Below, in pieces: positions 50,981 to 58,617 of a stretch of 64,000 bases of DNA (the first letter of the stretch is position 1; each line of letters starts with the position of its first letter). The notes under the pieces are model-generated. The model was not told the DNA's origin, did not search any database, and was given only the letters and a program-made list of their open reading frames with translations. The translations under genes and the position numbers were made by a program. The stretch is from NCBI RefSeq assembly GCF_017565765.1, contig NZ_JAGDYP010000003.1:248001-312000 (forward strand), written 5' to 3'. This DNA is from Capnocytophaga bilenii. GTDB taxonomy: Bacteria; Bacteroidota; Bacteroidia; Flavobacteriales; Flavobacteriaceae.

Positions 50981-51958
50981 ATGAGAACAATACAGTTTAG
51001 AGAAGCCGTATGCGAGGCAATGAGCGAAGAGATGCGTCGCGATGAATCGGTTTATTTAATAGGTGAAGAAGTAGCCGAATACAACGGTGCTTACAAAGCC
51101 TCTAAAGGAATGCTCGATGAGTTTGGACCAAAACGCATTATCGATACCCCTATTGCCGAAAGCGGTTTTGCAGGTATCTCGGTAGGAGCAGCAATGAATG
51201 GTAACCGTCCTATAGTTGAATTTATGACGTTCAACTTTTCATTGGTAGCTATAGACCAAATTATCAACAATGCTGCCAAAATGCGCCAAATGTCTGGCGG
51301 ACAATTTACTGTGCCTATCGTTTTTAGAGGCCCTACCGCATCAGCAGGACAATTAGCCGCAACTCACTCTCAAGCGTTTGAAAATTGGTATGCCAACTGC
51401 CCTGGTTTGAAAGTAGTGGTACCTTCTACTCCTTACGATGCTAAAGGATTGCTAAAATCGGCAATACGCGATAACGACCCTGTTATCTTTATGGAATCAG
51501 AACACATGTATGGCGATAAAGGCGAAGTGCCTGAAGAAGAATATACTATTCCATTAGGTGTTGCTGATATTAAACGTGCAGGTAATGATGTTACAATAGT
51601 ATCTTTTGGTAAAATCATCAAAGAGGCTCACAAAGCTGCTGAACAATTAGCAAAAGAAGGTATTGAGTGTGAAATCATCGATTTGCGTACTGTGCGCCCG
51701 TTAGATTTTGAAACTATATTCAATTCTGTAAAGAAAACCAATCGTTTGGTTATTTTAGAAGAAGCTTGGCCTTTCAGTAGTGTATCTTCAGAAATCACAT
51801 ACCAAGTGCAAGAGCATATTTTTGATTACTTAGATGCACCTGTACAACGTATCACCACTACCGATACACCAGCTCCTTTCTCTTCAGAATTATTGAAAGA
51901 GTTTTTACCTAATGCTGAAGATGTGGTAAAAGCAGTAAAAAAAGTGCTTTATAAATAA
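50981..51958 (+). CDS. pdhB: Pyruvate dehydrogenase E1 component, beta subunit
   Basis: The beta subunit of the thiamine-pyrophosphate E1 enzyme helps oxidise pyruvate to acetyl-CoA. It shows R-E-A-V-C-E-A-M-S-E-E-M near 7-18, G-E-E-V-A-E-Y-N-G-A-Y-K near 28-39 (TPP-contacting Glu), F-G-P-K-R-I-I-D-T-P-I-A-E near 48-60 and F-M-E-S-E-H-M-Y-G near 169-177. Length is 325, normal for the family. The alpha subunit and E2 genes are not beside it. A hairpin terminator follows, so it is a one-gene unit. Confidence 0.93.
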   Translation: MRTIQFREAVCEAMSEEMRRDESVYLIGEEVAEYNGAYKASKGMLDEFGPKRIIDTPIAESGFAGISVGAAMNGNRPIVEFMTFNFSLVAIDQIINNAAKMRQMSGGQFTVPIVFRGPTASAGQLAATHSQAFENWYANCPGLKVVVPSTPYDAKGLLKSAIRDNDPVIFMESEHMYGDKGEVPEEEYTIPLGVADIKRAGNDVTIVSFGKIIKEAHKAAEQLAKEGIECEIIDLRTVRPLDFETIFNSVKKTNRLVILEEAWPFSSVSSEITYQVQEHIFDYLDAPVQRITTTDTPAPFSSELLKEFLPNAEDVVKAVKKVLYK

Positions 51959-51981
51959 GATAGTTATAATTCATTTCATTG

Positions 51982-52017
51982 AAGCATCCTTGCTAATTTT
52001 AGTAAGGGTGCTTTTTT
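51982..52017 (+). terminator. Terminator after pdhB
   Basis: AAGCATCCTTGCTAA pairs with TTAGTAAGGGTGCTT (a few mismatches) around 51982-52012, followed by T's. The rest of the 51959-52283 gap is AT-rich and has no gene. Confidence 0.75.
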
Positions 52018-52250
52018 ATTCCCTGAAAACTACAGATAATTAAGCATAAAATGCTTAAAGTACTGTTAAAATTAATCTATAGCTGTGTTAAATTTTAAAT
52101 TGCTTATATTGACGGATTTTAACTATATAAACAGATGTTACTCTTAATTTATACACAAAAATTAAGAATAAACTCAAGAAAATTAACAAACCAATTATGT
52201 TAAAGAAAAAAAGTCTTTTTTTCATACTTTGGATTTTATCAAAAAATAAT

Positions 52251-52258
52251 TACCTTTG
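52251..52258 (+). promoter_or_regulatory. -7 promoter element of the phosphopantetheinyl transferase gene
   Basis: TACCTTTG lies 25 bp before the ATG at 52284. It is inside the upstream extension of the open frame, so it fixes the start. Confidence 0.65.
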
Positions 52259-52283
52259 CTGCAGAATAGATGAAAGAAATAAT

Positions 52284-52898
52284 ATGCCATTAGTAAGAAC
52301 ATTCGAGATCGATCCTCACACAGTCTTATATGTATGGACTGTAGAGGAAGCCCTTGCGAAATTACAACAAGGGGTCTCACTATCGCCTGAACAGCAAAAC
52401 CTGTTTGAGGCTATTCACAACGAGGCGGCTAAGAAAAATTTTTTAGCAGCTCGTTTGCTCCTGAAAGAGTTAGGCTACGATGCCACCGCTCTTTATTACG
52501 ATTCTTATGGCAAACCATTACTCAAGAGTGGCTATCAAATATCAATAAGTCATTCGTTTAACAAAGTATCTATCATTATAAGCACCAAGCACAAGGTAGG
52601 TGTTGATATAGAAAAAAAGCGAGAAAAAATTGTCCGCATTGCAAGTAAATTTACGCAATGGAACTACAGCAAAGCTGCTTTTTCCGAAGATACTATTGTT
52701 CAAAAACTCACAATGATATGGTGTGCTAAAGAAGTCGGGTTTAAAATCCATAATACACCTTCCCTTACACTCAATGATGTAAAAGTACGTGACTTTTTCC
52801 CTACCGATAAATGTACGGAAATAAAAATAGACAATACCTTTTACACCGTTTATTTCAAAAACTTGGAAGAGTATGTATTAGGATATTGTTATGAGTAA
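52284..52898 (+). CDS. 4'-phosphopantetheinyl transferase superfamily protein
   Basis: These enzymes move phosphopantetheine from CoA to carrier proteins, turning apo-ACP or peptide-synthetase carriers into the active form. The Sfp-type motifs are present: K-V-G-V-D-I-E near 107-113 and W-C-A-K-E-V-G-F-K near 147-155. At 204 residues it is close to the Sfp type rather than the 120-residue AcpS type. The start is placed at 52284, because a promoter lies upstream inside the longer frame. The neighbours give no hint of the carrier partner. Confidence 0.87.
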   Translation: MPLVRTFEIDPHTVLYVWTVEEALAKLQQGVSLSPEQQNLFEAIHNEAAKKNFLAARLLLKELGYDATALYYDSYGKPLLKSGYQISISHSFNKVSIIISTKHKVGVDIEKKREKIVRIASKFTQWNYSKAAFSEDTIVQKLTMIWCAKEVGFKIHNTPSLTLNDVKVRDFFPTDKCTEIKIDNTFYTVYFKNLEEYVLGYCYE

Positions 52899-52922
52899 TT
52901 TAATTTTGTTTTCATTAATCAC

Positions 52923-52957
52923 AGCTTAGAAGGCTACAGCTTTCTAAGCTTTTTTTG
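52923..52957 (+). terminator. Terminator after the phosphopantetheinyl transferase gene
   Basis: AGCTTAGAA (52923-52931) pairs with TTCTAAGCT (52942-52950), followed by TTTTTTTG. Confidence 0.85.
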
Positions 52958-53045
52958 TGCCCTAAAATACATCGCATTTAGATAAGCAAAATGTTAAAAT
53001 TTTTATTATATTGCATATATTTTTTTGATGTGTCTAAAAATGTTG

Positions 53046-53053
53046 TATATTTG
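53046..53053 (+). promoter_or_regulatory. -7 promoter element of the TonB receptor gene
   Basis: TATATTTG lies 32 bp before the receptor start codon. It fits the consensus. No Fur-box-like palindrome was clear nearby. Confidence 0.6.
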
Positions 53054-53085
53054 CACCGAATTAATTAATTAAATGAATAACCATA

Positions 53086-55374
53086 ATGAAAACATTCTTT
53101 ACTGCTATTTGTTTAGCAATCAGTGCCATAGCACTTGCTCAAGAAGGTACTTTCAAGGGGCATATCACTTCTGATGACCTTCCTTTAGAGGCCGTATCAG
53201 TGCAATTAGAAAGCAATAACATTAAAAAATGGACAACCTCCAACCGAAAAGGTGAGTTTTCCTTGTCCCTCCCTGCGGGTGAATATCGCCTAAAAGTACT
53301 TTCATTAGGCTATATACCCTATAACGATAAGGTAACCATTACCGCAGGCGAAACTACCGAGCAAAATATCGCTCTAAAAGAAGATGTACTCGGTATAGAC
53401 GAAGTTGTTATTACCGCCACCAAAACCAAAGAAAACCGCAAAGATGCCCCTGTGCTGGTAAGCATAACCTCACAAAAAGAGCTTACTATTGTAAAAGCTC
53501 ACAGCCTTATCGATGCGTTAGTATTTCAACCCGGCTTGCGTACCGAAGTAAACTGCCAAAACTGTGGTACTACACAAGTGCGCATCAATGGTATGGAAGG
53601 CTCCTACTCACAAATCCTCATCGATAGCCGCCCCATATTTGGTTCGCTCAATGGCGTTTATGGCTTAGACCAAATCCCTGCTAATATGATTGAGCGTATT
53701 GAAGTAATTCGCGGTGGTGGTTCAGCACTCTTCGGCTCTAATGCTATCGCAGGTACTATCAACGTTATTACCAAAGACCCTATCAAAAACGAAGCACAAG
53801 CAGGTATCGTAAGCAACCTCATTGGTGGTAAATCTGCCGACATCATAAGCACCTTCAACGGCTCTATTGTAAGCGACAATTATATGCGAGGCATTTCTTT
53901 CCACGCCTTCAACCGCAATCGCCAAAGTTACGATGCCAACGGCGATGATTTTAGCGAAATTACACGCCTACAAAACCTAAATGCAGGGGCTAAACTTTTC
54001 AACCACTTCACCGACCGTCATAAATTTACTGCCGAACTCAATATGAGCGATGAAGACAGACGCGGAGGGAATAAATTAGACCTTCCAGAACACCTTGCCG
54101 ACGTTGCCGAAAGCATCCGTACCAAAGTAATAGGAGGTAATGCCAATTACGACTATTTCTCAGCAGCCTACAACCACAAACTATCAGCCTACGCTAGTGC
54201 CGAACGCACACGTGCCGATAACTACTACGGCAGCTTCGATGGTACCGATATAGAAAAATCAACAGGTAATTATGGTCTTACCAAAGAACATATCTGGGTA
54301 CTCGGCGGGCAACACACCTACTACCTGCCCACCGCTAAAGGACAGTTGCAACTCACTTCAGGAGCCGAGTTCAACCACGATGTCCTTTCAGAAACACGAC
54401 AAAACCCCAATATTTTCGCTATAAATCAAAAATCGAACACCTTTGGATTGTTTAGCCAAGCCGACTGGAAAATATCACCTAAATTCAAAGTTTTAGGAGG
54501 CTTGCGTTTAGACCACGTCAATGCTTCTCTACTTAAAGAAAGCATCACCGTGCTAAACCCTCGTGCAAGTGCTCTTTATAATATCAACGAAAACTTTATT
54601 CTACGCGGAAGTTACGCACGCGGTTTCCGAGCTCCAATGTTTTATTCAGAAGATGTTCACGCCGAGCTTATTGAAGGGGATATACGCCGCGTAAAATTAG
54701 CCGAAGACCTCAAAAAAGAAACTTCCGATAGCTATACAGCCTCTTTCGAGTATAATCATACCCACGACACTCACCAGCTTATCGCTATGATTGAAGGATT
54801 TTACACCGCCCTACACGACCGATTCGATTATGAAGAAATAGGCAAAGAAAACGGCTTCCGTGTAAGACAAAAAATCAATACCGATGGAGCGGTCGTAAAA
54901 GGGGTAAATATAGAAGTGAAATATAGCCCTAATCCCAAATGGCAATGCCAACTTGCAGCTACTATGCAAAGTGCTAAATACAACAGCCCTCAAACTCCCG
55001 AAGATGGTATAACTTCCGATGAAATATTGCGTACCCCCAACCTATACGGAAACCTAATGGCTACCTATCGCCCTGTGCCACAGTGGAATATCAACCTCGT
55101 TACCGTATACACAGGCAGTATGAAAGTACCTCATAGAACAGGTTATATCACCGAAAACCGATTGGAAACTACTAAAGGAATGGTTGATTTTGGGCTCAAT
55201 ACTTCTTATGAGTTCAAATGGAAGAAATTCTTCCCGTTAGAAGTGAGCTGCGGTGTTAAAAATATGTTCAACCAATACCAAAACGACTTTGATAAAGGTG
55301 CCGACCGCGATTCCGATTACATCTACGGACCTTCACTACCACGAACTATCTTTGTAGGACTCAAGATAAAATAA
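53086..55374 (+). CDS. TonB-dependent outer-membrane receptor
   Basis: This 762-residue outer-membrane barrel takes up a substrate with energy from TonB. A signal peptide ends near I-A-L-A-Q-E at about 20. A carboxypeptidase-regulatory-like domain fills about 22-105. The plug follows with V-V-I-T-A-T-K-T-K near 107-115, a C-Q-N-C-G pair near 148-152, and R-G-G-G-S-A-L-F-G-S-N-A-I-A-G-T near 207-222. The barrel ends in the outer-membrane type C-terminus. No SusD partner is present, so glycan uptake is less likely; a metal, haem or vitamin substrate is possible. Confidence 0.92.
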   Translation: MKTFFTAICLAISAIALAQEGTFKGHITSDDLPLEAVSVQLESNNIKKWTTSNRKGEFSLSLPAGEYRLKVLSLGYIPYNDKVTITAGETTEQNIALKEDVLGIDEVVITATKTKENRKDAPVLVSITSQKELTIVKAHSLIDALVFQPGLRTEVNCQNCGTTQVRINGMEGSYSQILIDSRPIFGSLNGVYGLDQIPANMIERIEVIRGGGSALFGSNAIAGTINVITKDPIKNEAQAGIVSNLIGGKSADIISTFNGSIVSDNYMRGISFHAFNRNRQSYDANGDDFSEITRLQNLNAGAKLFNHFTDRHKFTAELNMSDEDRRGGNKLDLPEHLADVAESIRTKVIGGNANYDYFSAAYNHKLSAYASAERTRADNYYGSFDGTDIEKSTGNYGLTKEHIWVLGGQHTYYLPTAKGQLQLTSGAEFNHDVLSETRQNPNIFAINQKSNTFGLFSQADWKISPKFKVLGGLRLDHVNASLLKESITVLNPRASALYNINENFILRGSYARGFRAPMFYSEDVHAELIEGDIRRVKLAEDLKKETSDSYTASFEYNHTHDTHQLIAMIEGFYTALHDRFDYEEIGKENGFRVRQKINTDGAVVKGVNIEVKYSPNPKWQCQLAATMQSAKYNSPQTPEDGITSDEILRTPNLYGNLMATYRPVPQWNINLVTVYTGSMKVPHRTGYITENRLETTKGMVDFGLNTSYEFKWKKFFPLEVSCGVKNMFNQYQNDFDKGADRDSDYIYGPSLPRTIFVGLKIK

Positions 55375-55380
55375 TTTTTT

Positions 55381-56625
55381 TCATCGTGCTACTGCAGCCA
55401 TAAAAGCCGCAGTAGCACCTTTTTTTTGCCCTATATATTTGCGATTGATAGCCCCTATAACCTCACGCTTTTCAGCATTGGTTACCAGTTCGCCCATAAC
55501 TTTCTCAAAACCCTCAGCCGAAGCCACCGAAATGACCCCACCTAAGCCAACCAGCTCACGTGCTTCGTTAAACTTCTCGTAATTCTTCCCTATCACTACA
55601 GGAATACCAAAAACGGCAGGTTCCAGCACATTGTGCAAGCCCTGCGTACCCATACCGCCGCCCACATAAGCCACATCGGCATAGCTGTATATTTTCGTCA
55701 GCAATCCCACCGTATCAACGATAAGCACTTCGGCAGTAGTCAAATCGGCAGTATCCTTTTCGCTGTAAAGCACTACTTTTTTATTGAGTTTGTCCCGTAA
55801 CGCCCCTATCTCATTAGCGTGAATGTTATGAGGCGCTATGATAAACTTCACATTCTCGCATTGGTTGATAAAATTTGCGTAAATAGCCTCATCTAAAGCC
55901 CACGAGCTGCCAAAAACCATACATAATCTATCTCCCTTAAAATGCGCTACAAAATCCAACTGATTATCGCGCTGCAAAATTTCATACACCCGGTCAAAAC
56001 GCGTGTCGCCACTCACCGTTACATTCTCAAAACCCAAACCGCTGAGCAGCATAGCCGAATCCTCATTCTGTACAAAAAAGTGAGTAAAGCAGCGCAAGCC
56101 CTCACGCATCACCCCGCCATACCATTTAAAAAACGCTTGTTCGGAACGAAAAATCCCCGATAGCAGGTAAGTAGGCACGCCAGCGCCCTTTAGCGTATGC
56201 AAATAGTGCAACCAAAACTCATATTTCACAAAAATAGCCATCACAGGGCGCACAGTCTCCACAAAACGCTTCGCATTGGCAGTCGTATCAAGCGGTAAAT
56301 AAACAATCAGGTCGGCATCTTGGCTATTTTTGCGTACTTCATAGCCCGAAGGAGAGAAAAACGTTACCAAAATGCGATAACCTTGCCCCCTAAGTGCCTT
56401 AATGACAGGCAACCCCTGTTCAAACTCACCGAGCGAAGCCGTATGCACCCACACATAACGCCCATTAGGCACCAATCCCGAAGCGAGCCTATCCCACACC
56501 ACCTTACGACCATTCACAAACAAACGAATTTTCTTATTAAAACAGCCCACCAGCGGCAACAATCCCTTTATAAGGTAGATAATAAAGGTATAAAGTTTCA
56601 GAATAACAAATGAAAGTAATTTCAC
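55381..56625 (-). CDS. waaA: 3-deoxy-D-manno-octulosonate transferase
   Basis: WaaA transfers Kdo from CMP-Kdo to lipid IVA at the inner membrane, the first core step of LPS. The N-terminal membrane anchor is followed by V-H-T-A-S-L-G-E-F-E-Q near 59-69, where the Glu is the catalytic base, then N-E-D-S-A near 187-191 and Y-V-G-G-G-M-G near 319-325. The open frame reaches 56685 from a GTG, but the promoter TATCTTTG at 56656-56663 lies within it, so GTG at 56625 is the better start and gives 414 residues. It converges with the TonB receptor, 6 bp apart. Confidence 0.9.
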   Translation of the reverse strand: MKLLSFVILKLYTFIIYLIKGLLPLVGCFNKKIRLFVNGRKVVWDRLASGLVPNGRYVWVHTASLGEFEQGLPVIKALRGQGYRILVTFFSPSGYEVRKNSQDADLIVYLPLDTTANAKRFVETVRPVMAIFVKYEFWLHYLHTLKGAGVPTYLLSGIFRSEQAFFKWYGGVMREGLRCFTHFFVQNEDSAMLLSGLGFENVTVSGDTRFDRVYEILQRDNQLDFVAHFKGDRLCMVFGSSWALDEAIYANFINQCENVKFIIAPHNIHANEIGALRDKLNKKVVLYSEKDTADLTTAEVLIVDTVGLLTKIYSYADVAYVGGGMGTQGLHNVLEPAVFGIPVVIGKNYEKFNEARELVGLGGVISVASAEGFEKVMGELVTNAEKREVIGAINRKYIGQKKGATAAFMAAVAR

Positions 56626-56655
56626 AACGATAAAAGAATATAGTTTTTTCAGCCG

Positions 56656-56663
56656 CAAAGATA
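56656..56663 (-). promoter_or_regulatory. -7 promoter element of waaA
   Basis: The minus strand reads TATCTTTG, 30 bp before the inferred GTG start at 56625. Confidence 0.55.
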
Positions 56664-56702
56664 CGAAATAAAACCCATTGTACACCCCTTGTTTATCTTT
56701 TG

Positions 56703-56750
56703 TTCAAGCGAAGCTTCAGCGAAGGATGAGCGAAGGAAAGTCGGCAAGCT
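56703..56750. repeat. GCGAAGGATGA-type dispersed repeat
   Basis: The segment contains CAGCGAAGGATGAGCGAAGG and GTCGGCAAG. It is related to 28222-28335 and 47169-47220. Confidence 0.5.
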
Positions 56751-56800
56751 CACACCTAAAAAACTAATCATTAAAGTTTTAATCATTAAACATTATTTTG

Positions 56801-56808
56801 TATCTTTG
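56801..56808 (+). promoter_or_regulatory. -7 promoter element of the DegT aminotransferase gene
   Basis: TATCTTTG lies 37 bp before the ATG at 56846 and inside the longer open frame, which it rules out. Confidence 0.6.
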
Positions 56809-56845
56809 CAGCTATAAATTACAAATAGCTAAAAATCATTCTACA

Positions 56846-57970
56846 ATGAAAAAAATACAAATGGTAGACCTACACGGTCAGTATAACCAAATCAAAAACC
56901 AAGTACAAGACGCCTTTGCTGAGGTATTAGAAAGCACTGCCTTTATCAACGGGCCTCAAGTACAACAATTCCAAAAAGAGTTAGAGCAATATTTAGGAGT
57001 AAAACACGTAATTCCCTGCGCCAATGGTACCGATGCCCTACAAATAGCAATGATGGGACTCGGATTAAAACCTGGTGATGAAGTGATCACTGCCGATTTT
57101 ACTTTTGCCGCTACTGTAGAAGTAATAGCACTGTTGCAACTCACCCCAGTGCTTGTAGATGTCTATGACGATACTTTCAACATCAATGTAGAAGCCATCG
57201 AAAAAGCCATAACACCGCGCACCAAAGCGATTGTACCCGTACATCTTTTTGGGCAGCCAGCCAATATGGAAGCGGTAATGGCATTGGCAAAAAAGCACAA
57301 CCTATATGTAATTGAAGACAACGCTCAAGCCATAGGTGCCGATTACACTTTTGCCGATGGACGCACCCAAAAAGTAGGTACCATAGGGCACGTGGGGGCA
57401 ACCTCGTTCTTCCCTTCCAAAAACTTAGGTTGCTATGGCGATGGAGGAGCTATTTTCACCAATGACGATGAGTTGGCTTACACACTGCGAGGCATCGTCA
57501 ATCACGGAATGTACGTGCGCTACCACCACGATGTAGTAGGAGTCAATTCAAGGTTAGATTCCCTGCAAGCAGCCGTATTGCGTGCCAAGTTGCCTCATCT
57601 AAACCAGTACAACCAAGCGCGCCGCAAGGCAGCCCAAAAGTACGATGAGGCGTTAGCTCACAATCCCAATATCGTAACCCCCGTGATAGGCGAAGGCTAC
57701 GACCACGTTTTTCATCAATACACGCTACGCATTCTCAATGGCAAACGCGATGCTTTGGCACAAGCCTTTACAGAAAACGGAGTGCCTTTCGGTATTTATT
57801 ACCCCATACCCTTGCACGCCCAAAAAGCCTATGCACGCTCCACCTACAACGAAGCCGATTTTGCCGTTACTAACCAACTCGTGCAAGAAGTAATTTCATT
57901 ACCAATGCACACCGAGTTAGACGATGAGCAAATAGCATTTATAACTGAGCTTATAAACAAAACAGTATAA
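56846..57970 (+). CDS. DegT/DnrJ/EryC1/StrS aminotransferase, WbpE-like
   Basis: This 374-residue PLP enzyme aminates a keto sugar on a nucleotide. The start M-K-K-I-Q-M-V-D-L is typical of the family, F-I-N-G-P-Q-V near 33-39 follows, and the PLP lysine is in T-S-F-F-P-S-K-N-L-G near 180-189, then G-D-G-G-A. It resembles WbpE and other 3-amino-sugar enzymes more than LegC. It is a single-gene unit with its own promoter and terminator, away from the sugar loci, so its pathway is uncertain. Confidence 0.85.
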   Translation: MKKIQMVDLHGQYNQIKNQVQDAFAEVLESTAFINGPQVQQFQKELEQYLGVKHVIPCANGTDALQIAMMGLGLKPGDEVITADFTFAATVEVIALLQLTPVLVDVYDDTFNINVEAIEKAITPRTKAIVPVHLFGQPANMEAVMALAKKHNLYVIEDNAQAIGADYTFADGRTQKVGTIGHVGATSFFPSKNLGCYGDGGAIFTNDDELAYTLRGIVNHGMYVRYHHDVVGVNSRLDSLQAAVLRAKLPHLNQYNQARRKAAQKYDEALAHNPNIVTPVIGEGYDHVFHQYTLRILNGKRDALAQAFTENGVPFGIYYPIPLHAQKAYARSTYNEADFAVTNQLVQEVISLPMHTELDDEQIAFITELINKTV

Positions 57971-57989
57971 CCCTAATATAATAATGCAA

Positions 57990-58026
57990 CAAAAAAAGTG
58001 CGAGCCTCAAAAGCCCGCACTTTTTA
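57990..58026 (+). terminator. Terminator after the DegT aminotransferase gene
   Basis: AAAAAGTGCGAGC and GCCCGCACTTTTT pair around the short loop CTCAAAA (one mismatch), within 57990-58025. Confidence 0.85.
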
Positions 58027-58515
58027 TTTTTATAGAAGCACGATTGCACCACCTCCCCCCCTTTGCACCACACACTTTGGCAAACTTTAAGAGTTTGACA
58101 AAGTTAATTATTGCACCACCTCTTCCTTTTGGGGCAGGGGGATGTTCATTCACATTGTAAGGGCGATTGGCAAATCGCCCTCACAAAACAAAACCTTTCA
58201 GACAATCTCTTTTTATTTTTATAGAAGCACAATTGCGCCACCTCCCCCTTTTGAAGGAAGTCCGCGAGCTGGCGCAGCGGAGTATGTGTTAAGGGGGGAT
58301 GTTTATTCATATTGTAGGGGCGATTGGCAAATCGCCCCACAAAACAAAACCTCTCGAACAGCCTCTTTTTATTTTTATAGAAGCACGATTGCGTCACCTC
58401 CCCCCCTTTGCACCACACACTTTGGCAAACTTTAAGAGTTTGACAAAGTTAATTATTGCGCCACCTCCCCCTTTTGAAGGGGGGCAGGGGGGATGTTTAA
58501 GAGTTTGCCAAAGTA
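58020..58515. repeat. Tandem block of dispersed palindromic repeats
   Basis: The 57971-58617 gap has no gene. About three imperfect copies of a 160-190-bp unit follow one another. Each begins with TTTTTATTTTTATAGAAGCAC (near 58021, 58210 and 58365). The units hold the palindrome CTTTGGCAAACT...AGTTTGACAAAG (58075-58103, 58420-58448, with a half copy at 58496-58513) and the stem GGGCGATT-ggca-AATCGCCC (58161-58180 and 58318-58337). Short C- and G-rich runs such as CACCTCCCCC link them. The same elements occur once at 27.9-28.2 kb. Confidence 0.85.
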
Positions 58516-58523
58516 TGTAATAC

Positions 58524-58572
58524 AAAAAAACCTGTCCGAAAAGTTTCCTCAACCTTTCGGACAGATTTTTTT
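58524..58572. terminator. Bidirectional terminator before the lactate permease end
   Basis: CTGTCCGAAA (58532-58541) pairs with TTTCGGACAG (58555-58564). A's precede it and T's follow, so it can work on both strands between the converging genes. Confidence 0.8.
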
Positions 58573-58583
58573 TACTAATTTCC

Positions 58584-58617
58584 TAATTCAAAATTCAGAA
58601 TTCAGAATTCAAAATTC
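58584..58617. repeat. AATTC palindromic repeat cluster
   Basis: Units of AATTCAAAATTCAGAATTCAG abut the stop codon of the lactate permease gene. Same family as at 26696-26742 and 63559-63672. Confidence 0.8.

Noticed and set aside
55381-56685. waaA start at the first GTG (56685)
   Set aside because: The promoter element at 56656-56663 is inside that extension; the later GTG gives a normal length.
57991-58520. Several overlapping open frames of 70-100 residues in the repeat block
   Set aside because: They read through the palindromic repeats on both strands, repeat themselves and match no protein type.
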